Part shown: one piece after another, positions 16,718-26,191 of the stretch
How the letters are laid out: every line of letters begins with the position of its first letter
How positions within the stretch are numbered: position 1 is the first letter of the stretch
DNA from: Phycicoccus avicenniae
GTDB lineage: Bacteria > Actinomycetota > Actinomycetes > Actinomycetales > Dermatophilaceae
DNA length: 64,000 nucleotides
Assembly: GCF_018139485.1 (NCBI RefSeq)
Contig: NZ_JAGSNF010000003.1
Location: 310,001 to 374,000, forward strand
Direction: 5' to 3'
Program-made: the position numbers and the translations under genes
The notes under the pieces: model-generated
Told to the model about the DNA's origin: nothing
The model's database searches: none
What the model saw: only the letters and a program-made list of their open reading frames with translations

Positions 16718-18202
16718 TCAGCGGCGGCGCCGCTTCTCGCGCACCCGCACCGAGATCTCGATCGGCGTGCCCTCGAACCCGAACTCCTCGCGCAGCCGCC
16801 GCTCGACGAACCGGCGGTAGCCGGCCTCGATGAAGCCGGAGGCGAAGAGGACGAACCGCGGCGGGCGCGTCCCCGCCTGGGTGGCGAAGAGGATGCGCGG
16901 CTGCTTGCCGCCCCGGACCGGGTGCGGGTGCGCCGCGACGACCTCGCCGAGGAAGGCGTTGAGGCGTCCCGTGGGGATCCGCGAGTCCCAGGACTCCAGC
17001 GCGGTGTCGAGCGCGGGGACGAGGCGCTCGAGGTGGCGGCCGGTGCGGGCGGAGACGTTGACCCGGGGGGCCCAGGGCACCTGGACGAGGTCGCGCTCGA
17101 TCTCGCGCTCGAGGAAGTGCCGGCGCTCCTCGTCGGTGAGGTCCCACTTGTTGTAGGCGATGACGAGTGCCCGGCCGGCGTCGATGACCTGCTGGATGAC
17201 CCGGACGTCCTGCTCGGCGACCGTGTCGCTGGCATCGACGAGGACGACGGCGACCTCCGCCTTCTCCAGGGCCGTCTGGGTCCGCAGCGACGCGTAGAAG
17301 TCGGCCCCCCGCGTCTGGTGGACCCGGCGACGGATGCCCGCGGTGTCGACGAACCGCCACGTGCGGCCCTTGAGCTCGACGACCTCGTCGACGGGGTCGC
17401 GGGTGGTCCCCGCCACGTCGTCGACGACGACCCGGTCGGTGCCGGTCAGCTTGTTGAGCATCGAGGACTTGCCGACGTTCGGACGCCCCAGCAGCGCGAC
17501 CCGTCGCGGACCCCCGGGTGCGTAGGCCGCGACCTGCGACACCTCCGGCAGCACGTCGAGGAGGGCGTCGAGGACGTCACCGCTCCCCCGCCCGTGCAGC
17601 GCCGAGACCGGCCACGGCTGGCCGAGCCCGAGGTTCCACAGCGCCGCGGCGTCGGCCTCGGTGCGCTCGTCGTCGACCTTGTTCGCGACGAGGACGACCG
17701 GCTTGCCGGACCGGCGCAGCAGCCGCACGACGGCCTCGTCGTCGTCGGTGGACCCGACGGTGGCGTCGACGACGAACATCACGGCGTCGGCGAGCTCGAC
17801 GGCGATCTCGGCCTGCTCGGCGACCCGCAGGTGGATGCCGGTGGCGTCGACCTCCCAGCCGCCGGTGTCGACGAGGGTGAAGCGGCGCGTCGTCCACTCG
17901 GCGTCGTAGGCCACGCGGTCCCGGGTCACGCCCGGGACGTCCTCGACGACGGCCTCGCGGCGCCCGAGGACGCGGTTGACGAAGGTCGACTTGCCGACGT
18001 TGGGCCGCCCGACGACCGCGACGACCGGCTGGGGCCCGTCATCGTCGCCGTCGCCGAGGGCCGGGCCGTCGACGTCGAGCAGCGCACGGTCCTCCTCGCT
18101 CAGCTCGAAGTCCTCGAGGCCGGCGCGCAGCGCGCGCTCGACCGCCTCCGGGTCCTCGGCCGGCGGCCCGTCCTCGGTCCGCGTCGTGTCCTCGCTCGTC
18201 AT
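16718..18202 (-). CDS. der: Ribosome biogenesis GTPase Der (EngA)
   Basis: Tandem-GTPase protein needed for 50S subunit assembly, about 494 residues. Two G domains: first GRPNVGKST near residue 67, DTGGWE, NKVD; second GRPNVGKSS near 244, [14 protein letters not shown]-terminal KH-like domain starts at about residue 405. An acidic N-terminal extension of about 60 residues is typical of actinobacteria. The ATG at 18202 is preferred over an upstream in-frame ATG because GGGGGG lies directly ahead of it. It follows cmk by 30 nt in the same operon and precedes tRNA-Pro. Confidence 0.96.
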   Translation of the reverse strand: MTSEDTTRTEDGPPAEDPEAVERALRAGLEDFELSEEDRALLDVDGPALGDGDDDGPQPVVAVVGRPNVGKSTFVNRVLGRREAVVEDVPGVTRDRVAYDAEWTTRRFTLVDTGGWEVDATGIHLRVAEQAEIAVELADAVMFVVDATVGSTDDDEAVVRLLRRSGKPVVLVANKVDDERTEADAAALWNLGLGQPWPVSALHGRGSGDVLDALLDVLPEVSQVAAYAPGGPRRVALLGRPNVGKSSMLNKLTGTDRVVVDDVAGTTRDPVDEVVELKGRTWRFVDTAGIRRRVHQTRGADFYASLRTQTALEKAEVAVVLVDASDTVAEQDVRVIQQVIDAGRALVIAYNKWDLTDEERRHFLEREIERDLVQVPWAPRVNVSARTGRHLERLVPALDTALESWDSRIPTGRLNAFLGEVVAAHPHPVRGGKQPRILFATQAGTRPPRFVLFASGFIEAGYRRFVERRLREEFGFEGTPIEISVRVREKRRRR

Positions 18203-18232
18203 CCCCCCATTGTCCCGCATCCGCGGGGGTGC

Positions 18233-18928
18233 TCAGTCCCCCGGGCCGCCCGCCGCGGCGACCACGTCGAGGACCGCCTCGACGCTGCCCTCGAGGGTGA
18301 GGTCGGAGGTGTCGACGAGGGTGACGCCCTCGGCGGCCTCGGCGAACTGCGAGACGGTCGCGTCGTCCCGGTCCCGGCGCACGACCTGGTCCCGGGTGGC
18401 CTCGACCGCCGCTGCGTCGGCGCTGCCGTGCAGCTCCGTGGAGCGCCGGCGCAGCCGGGCCTCCTCCGAGGCCGTGAGGAGGATGCGCACCCGGGCGTCG
18501 GGCGCGACGACCGTCGTGATGTCCCGGCCCTCGGCGACGACCCCGCCGGTGTCGACCGCGATCCGCGCCATCTCCTCGCGCTGCAGCCGCTGGAGGACCG
18601 GACGGACGCGCTGCTTCGTGGCCACCCGCGAGACGGCCGTGCTCACCTCGGTCGTGCGGATCTCCCGCGACACGTCCCGGCCGCCGACGAGGACGGTCGG
18701 GGCGCCCGGGTCGGTGCCGAGGTCGAGCGGCAGGCGCTCGGTCGCGGCGACGACGGCCTCCTCGTCGTCGAGGTCGACGCCGGTGTCGAGGCAGAACCAG
18801 GTGACGGCCCGGTACATCGCCCCGGTGTCGAGGTAGCCGATGCCGAGCCGCTCCGCGACGCGGCGGGCGACGGTGCTCTTGCCCGATCCGGACGGTCCGT
18901 CGATGGCGATCGTGAGCGGCGCGGTCAT
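18233..18928 (-). CDS. cmk: Cytidylate kinase
   Basis: Phosphorylates CMP and dCMP using ATP; 231 residues. The P-loop GPSGSGKST is at residues 10-18, followed by LDTGAMYRAVT and the CMP-binding segment GRDVSREIRT. AEGRDITTVVAPDA and the LID region RRDRDDAT complete the fold. The ATG at 18928 lies 23 nt after the tyrA stop. There is no Shine-Dalgarno sequence but a TAGAGT hexamer 8 nt upstream suggests an extra leaderless promoter inside the operon. Cmk-Der pairing is conserved in actinobacteria. Confidence 0.96.
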   Translation of the reverse strand: MTAPLTIAIDGPSGSGKSTVARRVAERLGIGYLDTGAMYRAVTWFCLDTGVDLDDEEAVVAATERLPLDLGTDPGAPTVLVGGRDVSREIRTTEVSTAVSRVATKQRVRPVLQRLQREEMARIAVDTGGVVAEGRDITTVVAPDARVRILLTASEEARLRRRSTELHGSADAAAVEATRDQVVRRDRDDATVSQFAEAAEGVTLVDTSDLTLEGSVEAVLDVVAAAGGPGD

Positions 18929-18936
18929 GGGCGGTG

Positions 18937-18942
18937 ACTCTA
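18937..18942 (-). promoter_or_regulatory. Candidate internal -10 box before cmk (leaderless)
   Basis: TAGAGT on the minus strand sits in the 23-nt tyrA-cmk gap, 8 nt before the cmk ATG. It would give cmk-der their own transcript. Confidence 0.4.
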
Positions 18943-18951
18943 GCCCGGCGT

Positions 18952-20037
18952 TCAGCCGTGGATGCGCCAGCCCCGGTCCGCGAGGGCGTGGACGAGGCCC
19001 GCGGCGGCGGCGGGGACGACGTCGACCTCCGCGAGGCCCAGCTGCTGCCCCAGGCCGTGGTCGAGGTGGAACTCCTCGACGTTCGTGCCGATCTCGCCGA
19101 TGTCCGCGAAGAGCCGGCCGAGCTGACCCGGCTCGTCCGGCAGGAGCACCCGGACCGTCGTGTAGGCGGTCGGCGTTGCGCCGTGCTTGCCGGGCAGCCG
19201 GGCCTGACCGGCGTTGCCCGCTGCGACCGCCGCGGCGAGCGTGCCGCGGGCGCCCGGCACGTCGCCGCCGTCCTCGAGGGCGGCCAGCGCCTCGAGGACC
19301 CGGTCGAGGTCGTCGGCGAGGCCGGAGAGGACCTCGCGGACGGCGCGGGCGTTGCCGGCGAGGATCTGGGTCCACAGGTGCGGGTCGCTCGCCGCGATGC
19401 GGGTGACGTCGCGCAGGCCCTGCCCCGCCAGGGCCACGGCGTCGTCGTCGAGCGACGCCAACCGCGCCGCGACGAGGCTGGAGGCGAGCTGCGGCAGGTG
19501 CGAGACGACCGCGACGGCCGCGTCGTGGCTCGCGGGGTCCAGCTCGCGGACGGCTGCGCCCGCCGCCCGCGCCACCGTGGCGACGAGGTCGGTGGCCGAG
19601 CGCGCCGTCGCGGTCGTCGGAGTGAGGACCCAGGCGCGCCCGTCGAACAGGTCCGCCCGGCCGGCCACCGCGCCCGAGCGCTCGCGTCCGGCCATCGGGT
19701 GCGACCCGCAGTACCGGGCGAGGTCGACCCCGCTCGCCTCGAGGGCGCGCAGGACGACCCCCTTGACCGAGGCGACGTCGGTGACGACGGCCTGCGGCCA
19801 GCGCCGCAGCGCGTCGAGGACGCACCCGGCGGTGACGTCGGGGGGCGCCGCGACGACGACGAGGTCCGGGCCCGACGGCTCCCCCGGGCCCGGGAGCCGG
19901 CCCGCGCCGAGGTCGCGCGCCAGCGCGGCGTGCGTCGGCACGGCGTCCTCGAGCGTGACGTCGTGACCGGCGCGCACGAGCGCCAGGCCGAGGCTCGTGC
20001 CGAGCAGGCCGGTCCCGACGACGTGGACGTCGGTCAC
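18952..20037 (-). CDS. tyrA: Prephenate dehydrogenase with ACT domain
   Basis: Tyrosine biosynthesis: oxidative decarboxylation of prephenate to 4-hydroxyphenylpyruvate. About 361 residues. The Rossmann motif GTGLLGTSLGLAL is at residues 7-19. The catalytic region includes GSHPMAGRERSG (near residue 115) and SHLPQLASSL. A C-terminal ACT domain (VRVLLPDEPGQLGRLFADI, last 75 residues) suggests feedback control by an aromatic amino acid. The GTG start at 20037 overlaps the rluB stop (GTGA); the frame is open further upstream but nothing there resembles the family. It is in one operon with scpAB, rluB and cmk. Confidence 0.94.
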   Translation of the reverse strand: MTDVHVVGTGLLGTSLGLALVRAGHDVTLEDAVPTHAALARDLGAGRLPGPGEPSGPDLVVVAAPPDVTAGCVLDALRRWPQAVVTDVASVKGVVLRALEASGVDLARYCGSHPMAGRERSGAVAGRADLFDGRAWVLTPTTATARSATDLVATVARAAGAAVRELDPASHDAAVAVVSHLPQLASSLVAARLASLDDDAVALAGQGLRDVTRIAASDPHLWTQILAGNARAVREVLSGLADDLDRVLEALAALEDGGDVPGARGTLAAAVAAGNAGQARLPGKHGATPTAYTTVRVLLPDEPGQLGRLFADIGEIGTNVEEFHLDHGLGQQLGLAEVDVVPAAAAGLVHALADRGWRIHG

Positions 20038-20921
20038 AGCCCGGCGGCCTTGTACAGCGCGGCGACCTCGGCCCCGCTGAGGGCCCGCCACTTGCCGGGC
20101 TTGGTGTCCGCGAGGCGGATGGGGCCGACCTCGGTGCGCACGAGCGAGATGACCGGGTGCCCGGCGGCCTCGAGCATCCGCCGGACGATGTGCGTGCGTC
20201 CCTCGTGGAGGACGACCTCGACGAGGGCCTTGCCGGGCCGGGAGTCGACGACCTTGAAGGAGTCGACCGCGGCCGGGCCGTCCTCGAGCTCGACGCCCTC
20301 GCGCAGCCGGCGGCCGAGGTCGCGCGGGATCGGTCCGGGCACCTCGGCGAGGTAGGTCTTCAGGACGCCGTAGCGCGGGTGCTGGAGCCGGTGGGCCAGG
20401 TCGCCGTCGTTCGTGAGGAGCAGCAGGCCCTCGGTGTCGGCGTCGAGCCGGCCGACGTGGAAGAGCCGGTCCTTGCGCTGGCCGAGGTAGTCGCCGATGT
20501 CGACCCGGCCGAGGTCGTCGCTCATCGACGTCACGACGTTGAGCGGCTTGTTGAAGGCGAGGTAGACCCGCGACTCGTCGAGCTGCACCCGCTCACCGTC
20601 GACGTGGACGACCTGGGTCGACCGGATCCGCACGCCGAGCTCGGTGACGACCTGGCCGTCGACCTCGACCCTCCCCTGGGCGATGAGGTCCTCGCAGACC
20701 CGCCGCGACCCGACCCCGGCCGCCGCCAGCAGCTTCTGGAGCCGGACGCCCTCGGGGTCGTGGACGTCGACGACCGGCCGGGCCGGTTCCTGCTTCGGCC
20801 GGGTCGGCTGGCTGCGGCGGGTCGTGCCGACGCGGCGGTCGCGCTGCTGCTCGCCGCTCCCCCGGCGGCGCTGCTGCCGGTCACCGGCGCGCCGGCCTCC
20901 TCGTCCCTTCGGCGGTGTCAT
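20034..20921 (-). CDS. rluB: 23S rRNA pseudouridine synthase, RluB family
   Basis: Converts a uridine of 23S rRNA to pseudouridine (Escherichia coli RluB: U2605). 295 residues. An Arg-rich N-terminus of about 50 residues, variable in actinobacteria, precedes an S4 RNA-binding domain (VRLQKLLAAAGVGSRRVCED, residues 59-78). The catalytic domain has the Asp motif GRLDADTEGLLLLTNDG near residue 165 and the EGRTHIVRRML block. The ATG overlaps the scpB stop (ATGA). The operon scpA-scpB-rluB is conserved widely in Gram-positive bacteria. Confidence 0.94.
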   Translation of the reverse strand: MTPPKGRGGRRAGDRQQRRRGSGEQQRDRRVGTTRRSQPTRPKQEPARPVVDVHDPEGVRLQKLLAAAGVGSRRVCEDLIAQGRVEVDGQVVTELGVRIRSTQVVHVDGERVQLDESRVYLAFNKPLNVVTSMSDDLGRVDIGDYLGQRKDRLFHVGRLDADTEGLLLLTNDGDLAHRLQHPRYGVLKTYLAEVPGPIPRDLGRRLREGVELEDGPAAVDSFKVVDSRPGKALVEVVLHEGRTHIVRRMLEAAGHPVISLVRTEVGPIRLADTKPGKWRALSGAEVAALYKAAGL

Positions 20922-21547
20922 CCGCGGCCTCCTTCGGCGATCTCGTCGAGCACGTCGACCTCGGGCAGGTACGGAGCGAGGGCCGGCAGCTCCTCGATGC
21001 TGCCGAGCCCGAGCCGCTCCAGGAAGTAGGAGGTCGTCCCGTAGAGGGTCGCGGTGGACTCCTCGTCCTGACCCACCTCCTCGATGAGACCACGGGTGAG
21101 CAGGGTCCGGATGACCCCGTCCACCGTGACCCCCCGGACGGCGGCGACCCGGGAGCGGGACACCGGCTGCCGGTAGGCGATGACGGCGAGGGTCTCGAGG
21201 GAGGCCTGGGTGAGGCGCGCCTGCTGCCCGTCGAGGACGAACTTCTCGACGACGGGGGCGTACTCGTGGCGGCTGTACATCCGCCAGCCCCCGCCGACCT
21301 CGCGGAGGGTGAAGCCGCGGCGCTGCTCCTCGTAGCCCTGCTCGAGGTCGGCGAGGGCCGCGGCGACGGCGTCGATGGGCTGCTCGAGGGCCGAGGCGAG
21401 GGCGAGCGTCGTCACGGGCTCGTCGACGACCATGAGGACGGCCTCGAGGGCGCCGCGGATGCCGCCGGGGAAGTCGGCGACGTCGAAGGCGAGCTGGTCC
21501 TCGGTGGGGGTCTCGACGGCGGGCGGCTCGGGGGGCGGGGCGGTCAT
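20918..21547 (-). CDS. scpB: Segregation and condensation protein B
   Basis: Winged-helix subunit of the SMC-ScpAB condensin that compacts and segregates the chromosome. 209 residues. Tandem winged helices are seen in GALEAVLMVVDEPVTT (about residue 30), LTQASLETLAVIAYRQPVSR (about 113) and VTVDGVIRTLLTRGLIEEVG, followed by YGTTSYFLERLGL. The ATG overlaps the scpA stop (ATGA) and its stop overlaps the rluB start. smc itself is not in the window. Confidence 0.95.
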   Translation of the reverse strand: MTAPPPEPPAVETPTEDQLAFDVADFPGGIRGALEAVLMVVDEPVTTLALASALEQPIDAVAAALADLEQGYEEQRRGFTLREVGGGWRMYSRHEYAPVVEKFVLDGQQARLTQASLETLAVIAYRQPVSRSRVAAVRGVTVDGVIRTLLTRGLIEEVGQDEESTATLYGTTSYFLERLGLGSIEELPALAPYLPEVDVLDEIAEGGRG

Positions 21548-22449
21548 GGGGTGGCTCCTGTGGTCTCCGGGTCCGGGGTGTCGCCCGGCGGTGCGTCGGG
21601 CTCGTCGAACTCGTCGGTGACGTCGACGTCCTCGTCCGGCCCCGTCCAGCGGACGGTGAGCTCGCCGAGGGCCTCGGCCTGCTCGAAGCCGATGGCGGAC
21701 TCGCGGAAGAGCTCGAGGAGGGCCAGGAAGCGCGCGACGACGACGAGCGTGGTGTCCGCGTCGGCGACGAGGCTGCGGAAGGAGGCGACGCGGTCGCGGC
21801 GCAGCCGGGCGCCGATGACGCCGGCCTGCTCGCGGACGCTCACCTGGGGGGCGTGCAGGTGGGTCAGTCCCACGGTCGGCGGCGTCCGCGGGGCGATGGC
21901 CCGCGCCGCGATCATCGCGAGGCGCTCCGGGGACACCGTCATGACGAGCTCGGGGAGCAGCGCCGCGAGGTGCGGCTCGAGGGCGACCGAGCGCGGCTGC
22001 CGGCGCCCGGCCGTCGCCATCCGCTCCCCGAAGGTGTGGGCGATGTCCTTGAAGGCCCGGTACTGCAGCAGCCGGGCGAAGAGGATGTCGCGCGCCTCGA
22101 TGAGGGCGAGGTCCTCCTCGTCCTCGGGGCCGGCCTGCGGCAGCAGCCGGGCGGCCTTGAGGTCCAGGAGGGTGGATGCGACGACGAGGAACTCGGTCGC
22201 CTGGCCGAGGTCCCACTCGGACTCGCCCTGCTGCGCGGCCCGGATGTGGGCGATGAACTCGTCGGTGACGCTGGCGAGGGCGATCTCGGTGATGTCGAGC
22301 CGGTGCTTGCTGATGAGCCCGAGCAGCAGGTCGAACGGCCCGGTGAAGTTCTCGAGGTGGACCTCGAACGGGGTGCTCGCGGCACGCCGGGTGAGGACGC
22401 CGCCGGGGACGACGGGCGGCTCGGTCACCGGGTCAGGCCGCGCCGCCAC
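21544..22449 (-). CDS. scpA: Segregation and condensation protein A
   Basis: Kleisin subunit of the SMC-ScpAB complex. 301 residues. The kleisin N-terminus is FEVHLENFTGPFDLLLGLI (residues 28-46). SKHRLDITEIALASVTDEF, EFLVVASTLLDLKAARLLP and a C-terminal winged helix (VVVARFLALLELFRESAIGFEQ) follow, with an acidic tail. The GTG at 22449 overlaps the parA end by 17 nt; an alternative GTG at 22428 lies 5 nt after the parA stop and would shorten the protein by 7 residues. Either start retains the whole kleisin. Confidence 0.94.
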   Translation of the reverse strand: MAARPDPVTEPPVVPGGVLTRRAASTPFEVHLENFTGPFDLLLGLISKHRLDITEIALASVTDEFIAHIRAAQQGESEWDLGQATEFLVVASTLLDLKAARLLPQAGPEDEEDLALIEARDILFARLLQYRAFKDIAHTFGERMATAGRRQPRSVALEPHLAALLPELVMTVSPERLAMIAARAIAPRTPPTVGLTHLHAPQVSVREQAGVIGARLRRDRVASFRSLVADADTTLVVVARFLALLELFRESAIGFEQAEALGELTVRWTGPDEDVDVTDEFDEPDAPPGDTPDPETTGATP

Positions 22450-23314
22450 GGGCGATGAGCTCGCGGGCCAGCTGGCGGTAGGCGTCGGCGCCCTTGTGGC
22501 TCGACTCGTACGTCGTGATCGGCTCGGCGGCGAGGGTGGCGTCGGGGAACTTCACGGTCCGCGAGATGACGGTGTGGAAGACGAGGTCCCCGAAGTGCTC
22601 GACGACGGAGGCGACGACCTCGCGCGAGTGCAGGGTGCGCCCGTCGTACATCGTCGCGAGGATGCCGTCGACCTCGAGCCGGGGGTTGAGCCGGTCGGTG
22701 ATCTTCTCGATCGTCTCGACGAGCAGGGCGACGCCGCGCATCGCGAAGAACTCGCACTCGAGGGGGATGATGACCCCGTGCGCGGCCGTGAGCCCGTTGA
22801 CGGTGAGGAGCCCGAGCGAGGGCTGGCAGTCGACGAGGACCACGTCGTAGTCGTCCTCGACCGGACGCAGGACGCGGGCGAGGATCTGCTCGCGGGCGAC
22901 CTCGCCGACGAGCTGGACCTCCGCGGCGGACAGGTCGATGTTGGCGGGGAGGACGTCGAGACCCTCGACGGCCGTGCGCTGGATGACGTCCCGGACGTCG
23001 TGGCCGCGCTCGACGAGGAGGTTGTACACGGTGACGTCGAGCTCGTGCGTCGGGATGCCGAGCCCGACGGACAGGGCGCCCTGCGGGTCGAAGTCGACGA
23101 GGAGGACCCGGCGGCCCTGCTCGGCGAGCGCGGCACCGAGGTTGATCGTCGTCGTCGTCTTGCCGACGCCGCCCTTCTGGTTGCACATCGCGATGACCCG
23201 CGCCGGCCCGTGCGCCGTGAGCGGAGGGGGCGGCGGGAAGTCGGGCAGCGGACGGCCGGTCGGTCCGAGCCGTCCGTCCGTCCGGGTCTGCAACGCCGCC
23301 TCGGTCTCGCCCAA
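22433..23314 (-). CDS. ParA-family ATPase
   Basis: Chromosome-partitioning-type ATPase, 293 residues. The deviant Walker A KGGVGKTTTTINLG starts near residue 47 and is followed by the switch regions LVDFDPQGALSVGLG and VDCQPSLGLLTVNGL. A Pro-rich N-terminus of about 35 residues precedes the fold. The TTG start at 23314 is supported by GGGGAGAAG just upstream and by the lack of another suitable start before the P-loop. No parB is adjacent; the gene lies between xerD and scpA, a conserved actinobacterial position, so it may be a second ParA working with SMC or replication origins. The specific role is inference. Confidence 0.9.
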   Translation of the reverse strand: MGETEAALQTRTDGRLGPTGRPLPDFPPPPPLTAHGPARVIAMCNQKGGVGKTTTTINLGAALAEQGRRVLLVDFDPQGALSVGLGIPTHELDVTVYNLLVERGHDVRDVIQRTAVEGLDVLPANIDLSAAEVQLVGEVAREQILARVLRPVEDDYDVVLVDCQPSLGLLTVNGLTAAHGVIIPLECEFFAMRGVALLVETIEKITDRLNPRLEVDGILATMYDGRTLHSREVVASVVEHFGDLVFHTVISRTVKFPDATLAAEPITTYESSHKGADAYRQLARELIARGGAA

Positions 23315-23371
23315 CTCGCTCTTCTCCCCGGTGCTTCTCGGTCTCGGTCGGCCTCCCGCCGATCGGGGACG

Positions 23372-23377
23372 ACCTTA
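23372..23377 (-). promoter_or_regulatory. Candidate -10 box of the parA-scpA-scpB unit
   Basis: TAAGGT on the minus strand in the 89-nt xerD-parA gap, 58 nt before the TTG start. It leaves a leader that carries the GGGGAG ribosome-binding site. Confidence 0.35.
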
Positions 23378-23403
23378 TCAGCGGCCGGCCCCCGCCCCGG
23401 TGA

Positions 23404-24342
23404 TCAGCGGGCCCGGGGATGGCTCTGCGCGTACACCTCGCGCAGCTGCTGGACGGTGACCCGGGTGTAGACCTGCGTCGTCGTCACCGAGGCGTGCCCG
23501 AGGAGCTCCTGGACGACCCGGACGTCCGCGCCGCCCTCGAGGAGGTGGGTGGCGAAGGAGTGCCGCAGGGTGTGCGGCGACAGGTGGCCGTCGAGGCCGG
23601 CGCGCTCGGCCGCCGAGCGCAGCACCGCCCACGCGCTCTGCCGGGACAGCCGCGCGCCCCGCACCCCGAGGAAGACCGCCGGCGTCCCCCGGCCGCGGCG
23701 GGCCGTCTCCGGTCGACCGCGCACGAGCCACGCCTCGAGCGCACTCGCGGCGTAGGAGCCGAGCGGGACGAGCCGCTCCTTGCCGCCCTTGCCGAGGAGC
23801 CGGACGACCCGCTCGCCGGTGTCGACGTCGTCGACGTCGAGGCCGCTCGCCTCCGAGATGCGGGCCCCGGTCCCGTAGAGCAGCTCGAGCAGGGCCCGGT
23901 CCCGGAGCGGCAGCGGGCCGTCGCCGAGCGACGCCGCCTCGAGCAGGCGCTCGACCTCGTGGGTGGAGATCGCCTTCGGCAGCCGGTCGGGCGTGCGCGG
24001 GGGGGCGACGTCACGCGTCGGGTCCCCGTCGAGGTCCCCCTCGAGGGCGAGGAAGCGGTGCAGTCCCCGGACGGCGACGAGCGTCCGCGCCGCGGAGGAC
24101 GCCGCGAGCGGGGGACGGTCCGGGGCGCCCTCGCGCAGCCGGGAGAGGAACTCGGCGACGTGGGCCGCCGTGACGTCCTCGGGCCGGCGCACCGACTCCG
24201 CCTCGAGGAAGCCGGTCCAGCGGCGCAGGTCCCGGCGGTACGCGGCGAGGGTGTTCGCCGAGACGCCGCGCTCGACGTCGAGGTGGGTGAGCCACGCGTC
24301 GACCGCGCGGTCGAGCGCCGTGGGACGGGGGTCCGCCGTCAG
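23404..24342 (-). CDS. xerD: Site-specific tyrosine recombinase XerD (predicted CTG start)
   Basis: Tyrosine recombinase that resolves chromosome dimers at dif with XerC; 312 residues. The N-terminal SAM-like domain ([24 protein letters not shown] in two blocks) is followed by the catalytic domain with R in TGARISEA, K in [40 protein letters not shown] with the nucleophile Tyr, and a C-terminal tail. No ATG, GTG or TTG exists in frame near the natural start. CTG at 24342-24340 overlaps the ald stop (CTGA) and has GAGG 7-10 nt upstream, so a non-canonical CTG start is the best reading. Confidence 0.9.
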   Translation of the reverse strand: MTADPRPTALDRAVDAWLTHLDVERGVSANTLAAYRRDLRRWTGFLEAESVRRPEDVTAAHVAEFLSRLREGAPDRPPLAASSAARTLVAVRGLHRFLALEGDLDGDPTRDVAPPRTPDRLPKAISTHEVERLLEAASLGDGPLPLRDRALLELLYGTGARISEASGLDVDDVDTGERVVRLLGKGGKERLVPLGSYAASALEAWLVRGRPETARRGRGTPAVFLGVRGARLSRQSAWAVLRSAAERAGLDGHLSPHTLRHSFATHLLEGGADVRVVQELLGHASVTTTQVYTRVTVQQLREVYAQSHPRAR

Positions 24343-25454
24343 GACAGGACCTCGTCCACGGTCACCGAGTCCATCCCGAACGCCTCGCCGACCGCGGGGT
24401 AGGTGAGCCGGCCGCCGTGGGTGTTCAGGCCCTTGGCGAGAGCCGCGTCGCCACGCATCGCGGCCTCCCAGCCCTGGTCGGCGAGGGTGGTCGCGTACGC
24501 GAGCGTCGCGTTCGTCAGGGCCCACGTCGAGGTGTGCGGCACCGCTCCGGGCATGTTCGCGACGCAGTAGTAGATCGAGTCGTGGACCTCGAAGGTCGGG
24601 TCCGCGTGCGTCGTCGGCCGGCTGTTCTCGAAGCACCCGCCCTGGTCGATCGCCACGTCGACGAGGACGGACCCCGGCTTCATCTGCGAGACCATCTCGT
24701 CGGTGACGAGCTTCGGCGCCTTCGCACCGGGGATGAGCACCGTCCCGATGACGAGGTCGGCCTCGAGGACCTGCTCGCGGACCGACATCGCCGACGAGGC
24801 GATCTGGGCGACCCGGTTGTCGTAGCGCCAGAAGCTCATCCGCAGCTTGTCGAGGTCGGTGTCGAGCAGGGTGACGTCGGCGCCCATCCCGAGGGCGATG
24901 TTCGCGGCGTTCTGACCCGCCACCCCGGCCCCGAGGACGACGACCTTGGCGCTCTTCACGCCGCCGATACCGCCCATGAGCACCCCGCGACCCCCCTGGG
25001 CGCGCATCATCGAGTGCGCGCCCACCTGGGGAGCGAGGCAGCCGGCGACCTCGGACATCGGGTAGAGCAGCGGCAGCAGACCCGACGGCAGCTGGACGGT
25101 CTCGTAGGCGACGGAGGTGACCTTCCTCTCGACGAGCTCGCTCGTGAGCGGCTCGTCGGCGGCGAGGTGGAGGTAGGTGAAGAGGGTGAGCCCCTCGCGC
25201 AGCCGGTGGTACTCCTCGGCGACGGGCTCCTTGACCTTCATCACCATGTCGGCCTCGCCCCACACGTCGTCGGCCGCGTCGAGGATGCGGGCGCCGACGG
25301 CGACGTACTCCTCGTCGGTGATCGTCGACCCGAGGCCGGCGCCCTTCTGGACGAGCACCTCGTGACCGCGGCGGGTGAGCTCGTTGACACCCACCGGCGT
25401 GATGCCGACCCGGAACTCGTTGTTCTTGACCTCGGTGGGGATGCCGATCTTCAC
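24339..25454 (-). CDS. ald: Alanine dehydrogenase
   Basis: NAD-dependent interconversion of alanine with pyruvate and ammonia. 371 residues, the exact family length. N-terminal [16 protein letters not shown], substrate-binding [16 protein letters not shown] and K74/H95 region ([16 protein letters not shown]) are present. The NAD-binding motif [17 protein letters not shown] and [22 protein letters not shown] confirm the call. The GTG at 25454 gives a canonical N-terminus. It is the first gene of the ald-xerD-parA-scpAB-rluB-tyrA-cmk-der row, with its stop overlapping the predicted xerD CTG. Confidence 0.97.
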   Translation of the reverse strand: MKIGIPTEVKNNEFRVGITPVGVNELTRRGHEVLVQKGAGLGSTITDEEYVAVGARILDAADDVWGEADMVMKVKEPVAEEYHRLREGLTLFTYLHLAADEPLTSELVERKVTSVAYETVQLPSGLLPLLYPMSEVAGCLAPQVGAHSMMRAQGGRGVLMGGIGGVKSAKVVVLGAGVAGQNAANIALGMGADVTLLDTDLDKLRMSFWRYDNRVAQIASSAMSVREQVLEADLVIGTVLIPGAKAPKLVTDEMVSQMKPGSVLVDVAIDQGGCFENSRPTTHADPTFEVHDSIYYCVANMPGAVPHTSTWALTNATLAYATTLADQGWEAAMRGDAALAKGLNTHGGRLTYPAVGEAFGMDSVTVDEVLS

Positions 25455-25573
25455 GTGTGACCAACCCTGTCTCGTGTCGCGGTCCGGGCCTCGTCGCCCC
25501 TGTGCCCCTCCTCGTGGGAGGGAGGGTGGAAGTCTAGTGGGACGCGACACCCCGACCGGAAGCCGGAGAACCC

Positions 25574-26191
25574 GTGAAGCCCTACAGCGACCTCCCCGCC
25601 CGCCGCACCGCCCAGGTCGTCACGGACCTCTGCGTCCTTCTCTGGGTCCTCGCCTGGGTGTGGGTCGGGACGGCCGTGCACGAGGCGACGCTCACCCTGG
25701 CCGAGCCCGGGCGACGGCTCGAGGCTGCGGGTTCGGGCTTCCGGGGCCGGATGACAGCGGCGGGCGACCAGGTCGACGGGCTGCCGCTCCTCGAGGACCG
25801 GATCGCGACCCCGTTCCGCTCCGCCGCCGACGCCGGCGCCGGGTTCGAGTCGGCGGGCGCCGACCTCGTCGCGGCGGTCGAGCGCTTCGCCCTCGTCCTC
25901 GGGGTGGTCGTCGCGGCGACCCCGATCGTGCTCGTCGTGCTCACCTGGCTGCTGCTGCGGGTCCGCTTCGCCCGGCGGGCGGGGGCCGCGCAGCGGTTCG
26001 TCGACGGCGCCCCCGACCTCGACCTCTTCGCCCTGCGGGCGATGGCGAACCAGCCGATGCCCCGGCTGGCCCGGATCAGCACCGACCCGGCGGGCGCGTG
26101 GCGACGCGGGGACCCGGAGGTCGTGCGCGCCCTCGCCGTCCTCGAGCTGCGGGCCTCGGGGCTGCGGCCGCCGCCCGTCAGTCCCGAGTGA
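25574..26191 (+). CDS. Membrane protein of unknown function
   Basis: A 205-residue protein I do not recognise by family. One transmembrane segment lies at about residues 16-34 (TDLCVLLWVLAWVWVGTAV) and a second at about 107-132 (LVLGVVVAATPIVLVVLTWLLL). Between them is an external Ala/Gly/Glu-rich region of about 70 residues, and a cytoplasmic C-terminal tail of about 70 residues follows. The GTG start has GGAGAA upstream. It is divergent from ald and its 3' end overlaps the hisS 3' end by 14 bp on the opposite strand. Composition matches neighbouring genes, so it appears to be a resident chromosomal gene. Confidence 0.8.
   Translation: MKPYSDLPARRTAQVVTDLCVLLWVLAWVWVGTAVHEATLTLAEPGRRLEAAGSGFRGRMTAAGDQVDGLPLLEDRIATPFRSAADAGAGFESAGADLVAAVERFALVLGVVVAATPIVLVVLTWLLLRVRFARRAGAAQRFVDGAPDLDLFALRAMANQPMPRLARISTDPAGAWRRGDPEVVRALAVLELRASGLRPPPVSPE

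Noticed and set aside
23404-24342. XerD as integrase of a mobile element
   Set aside because: It is housekeeping-type XerD by motif and by conserved position next to ald, parA and scpA, with no attachment sites or cargo nearby.
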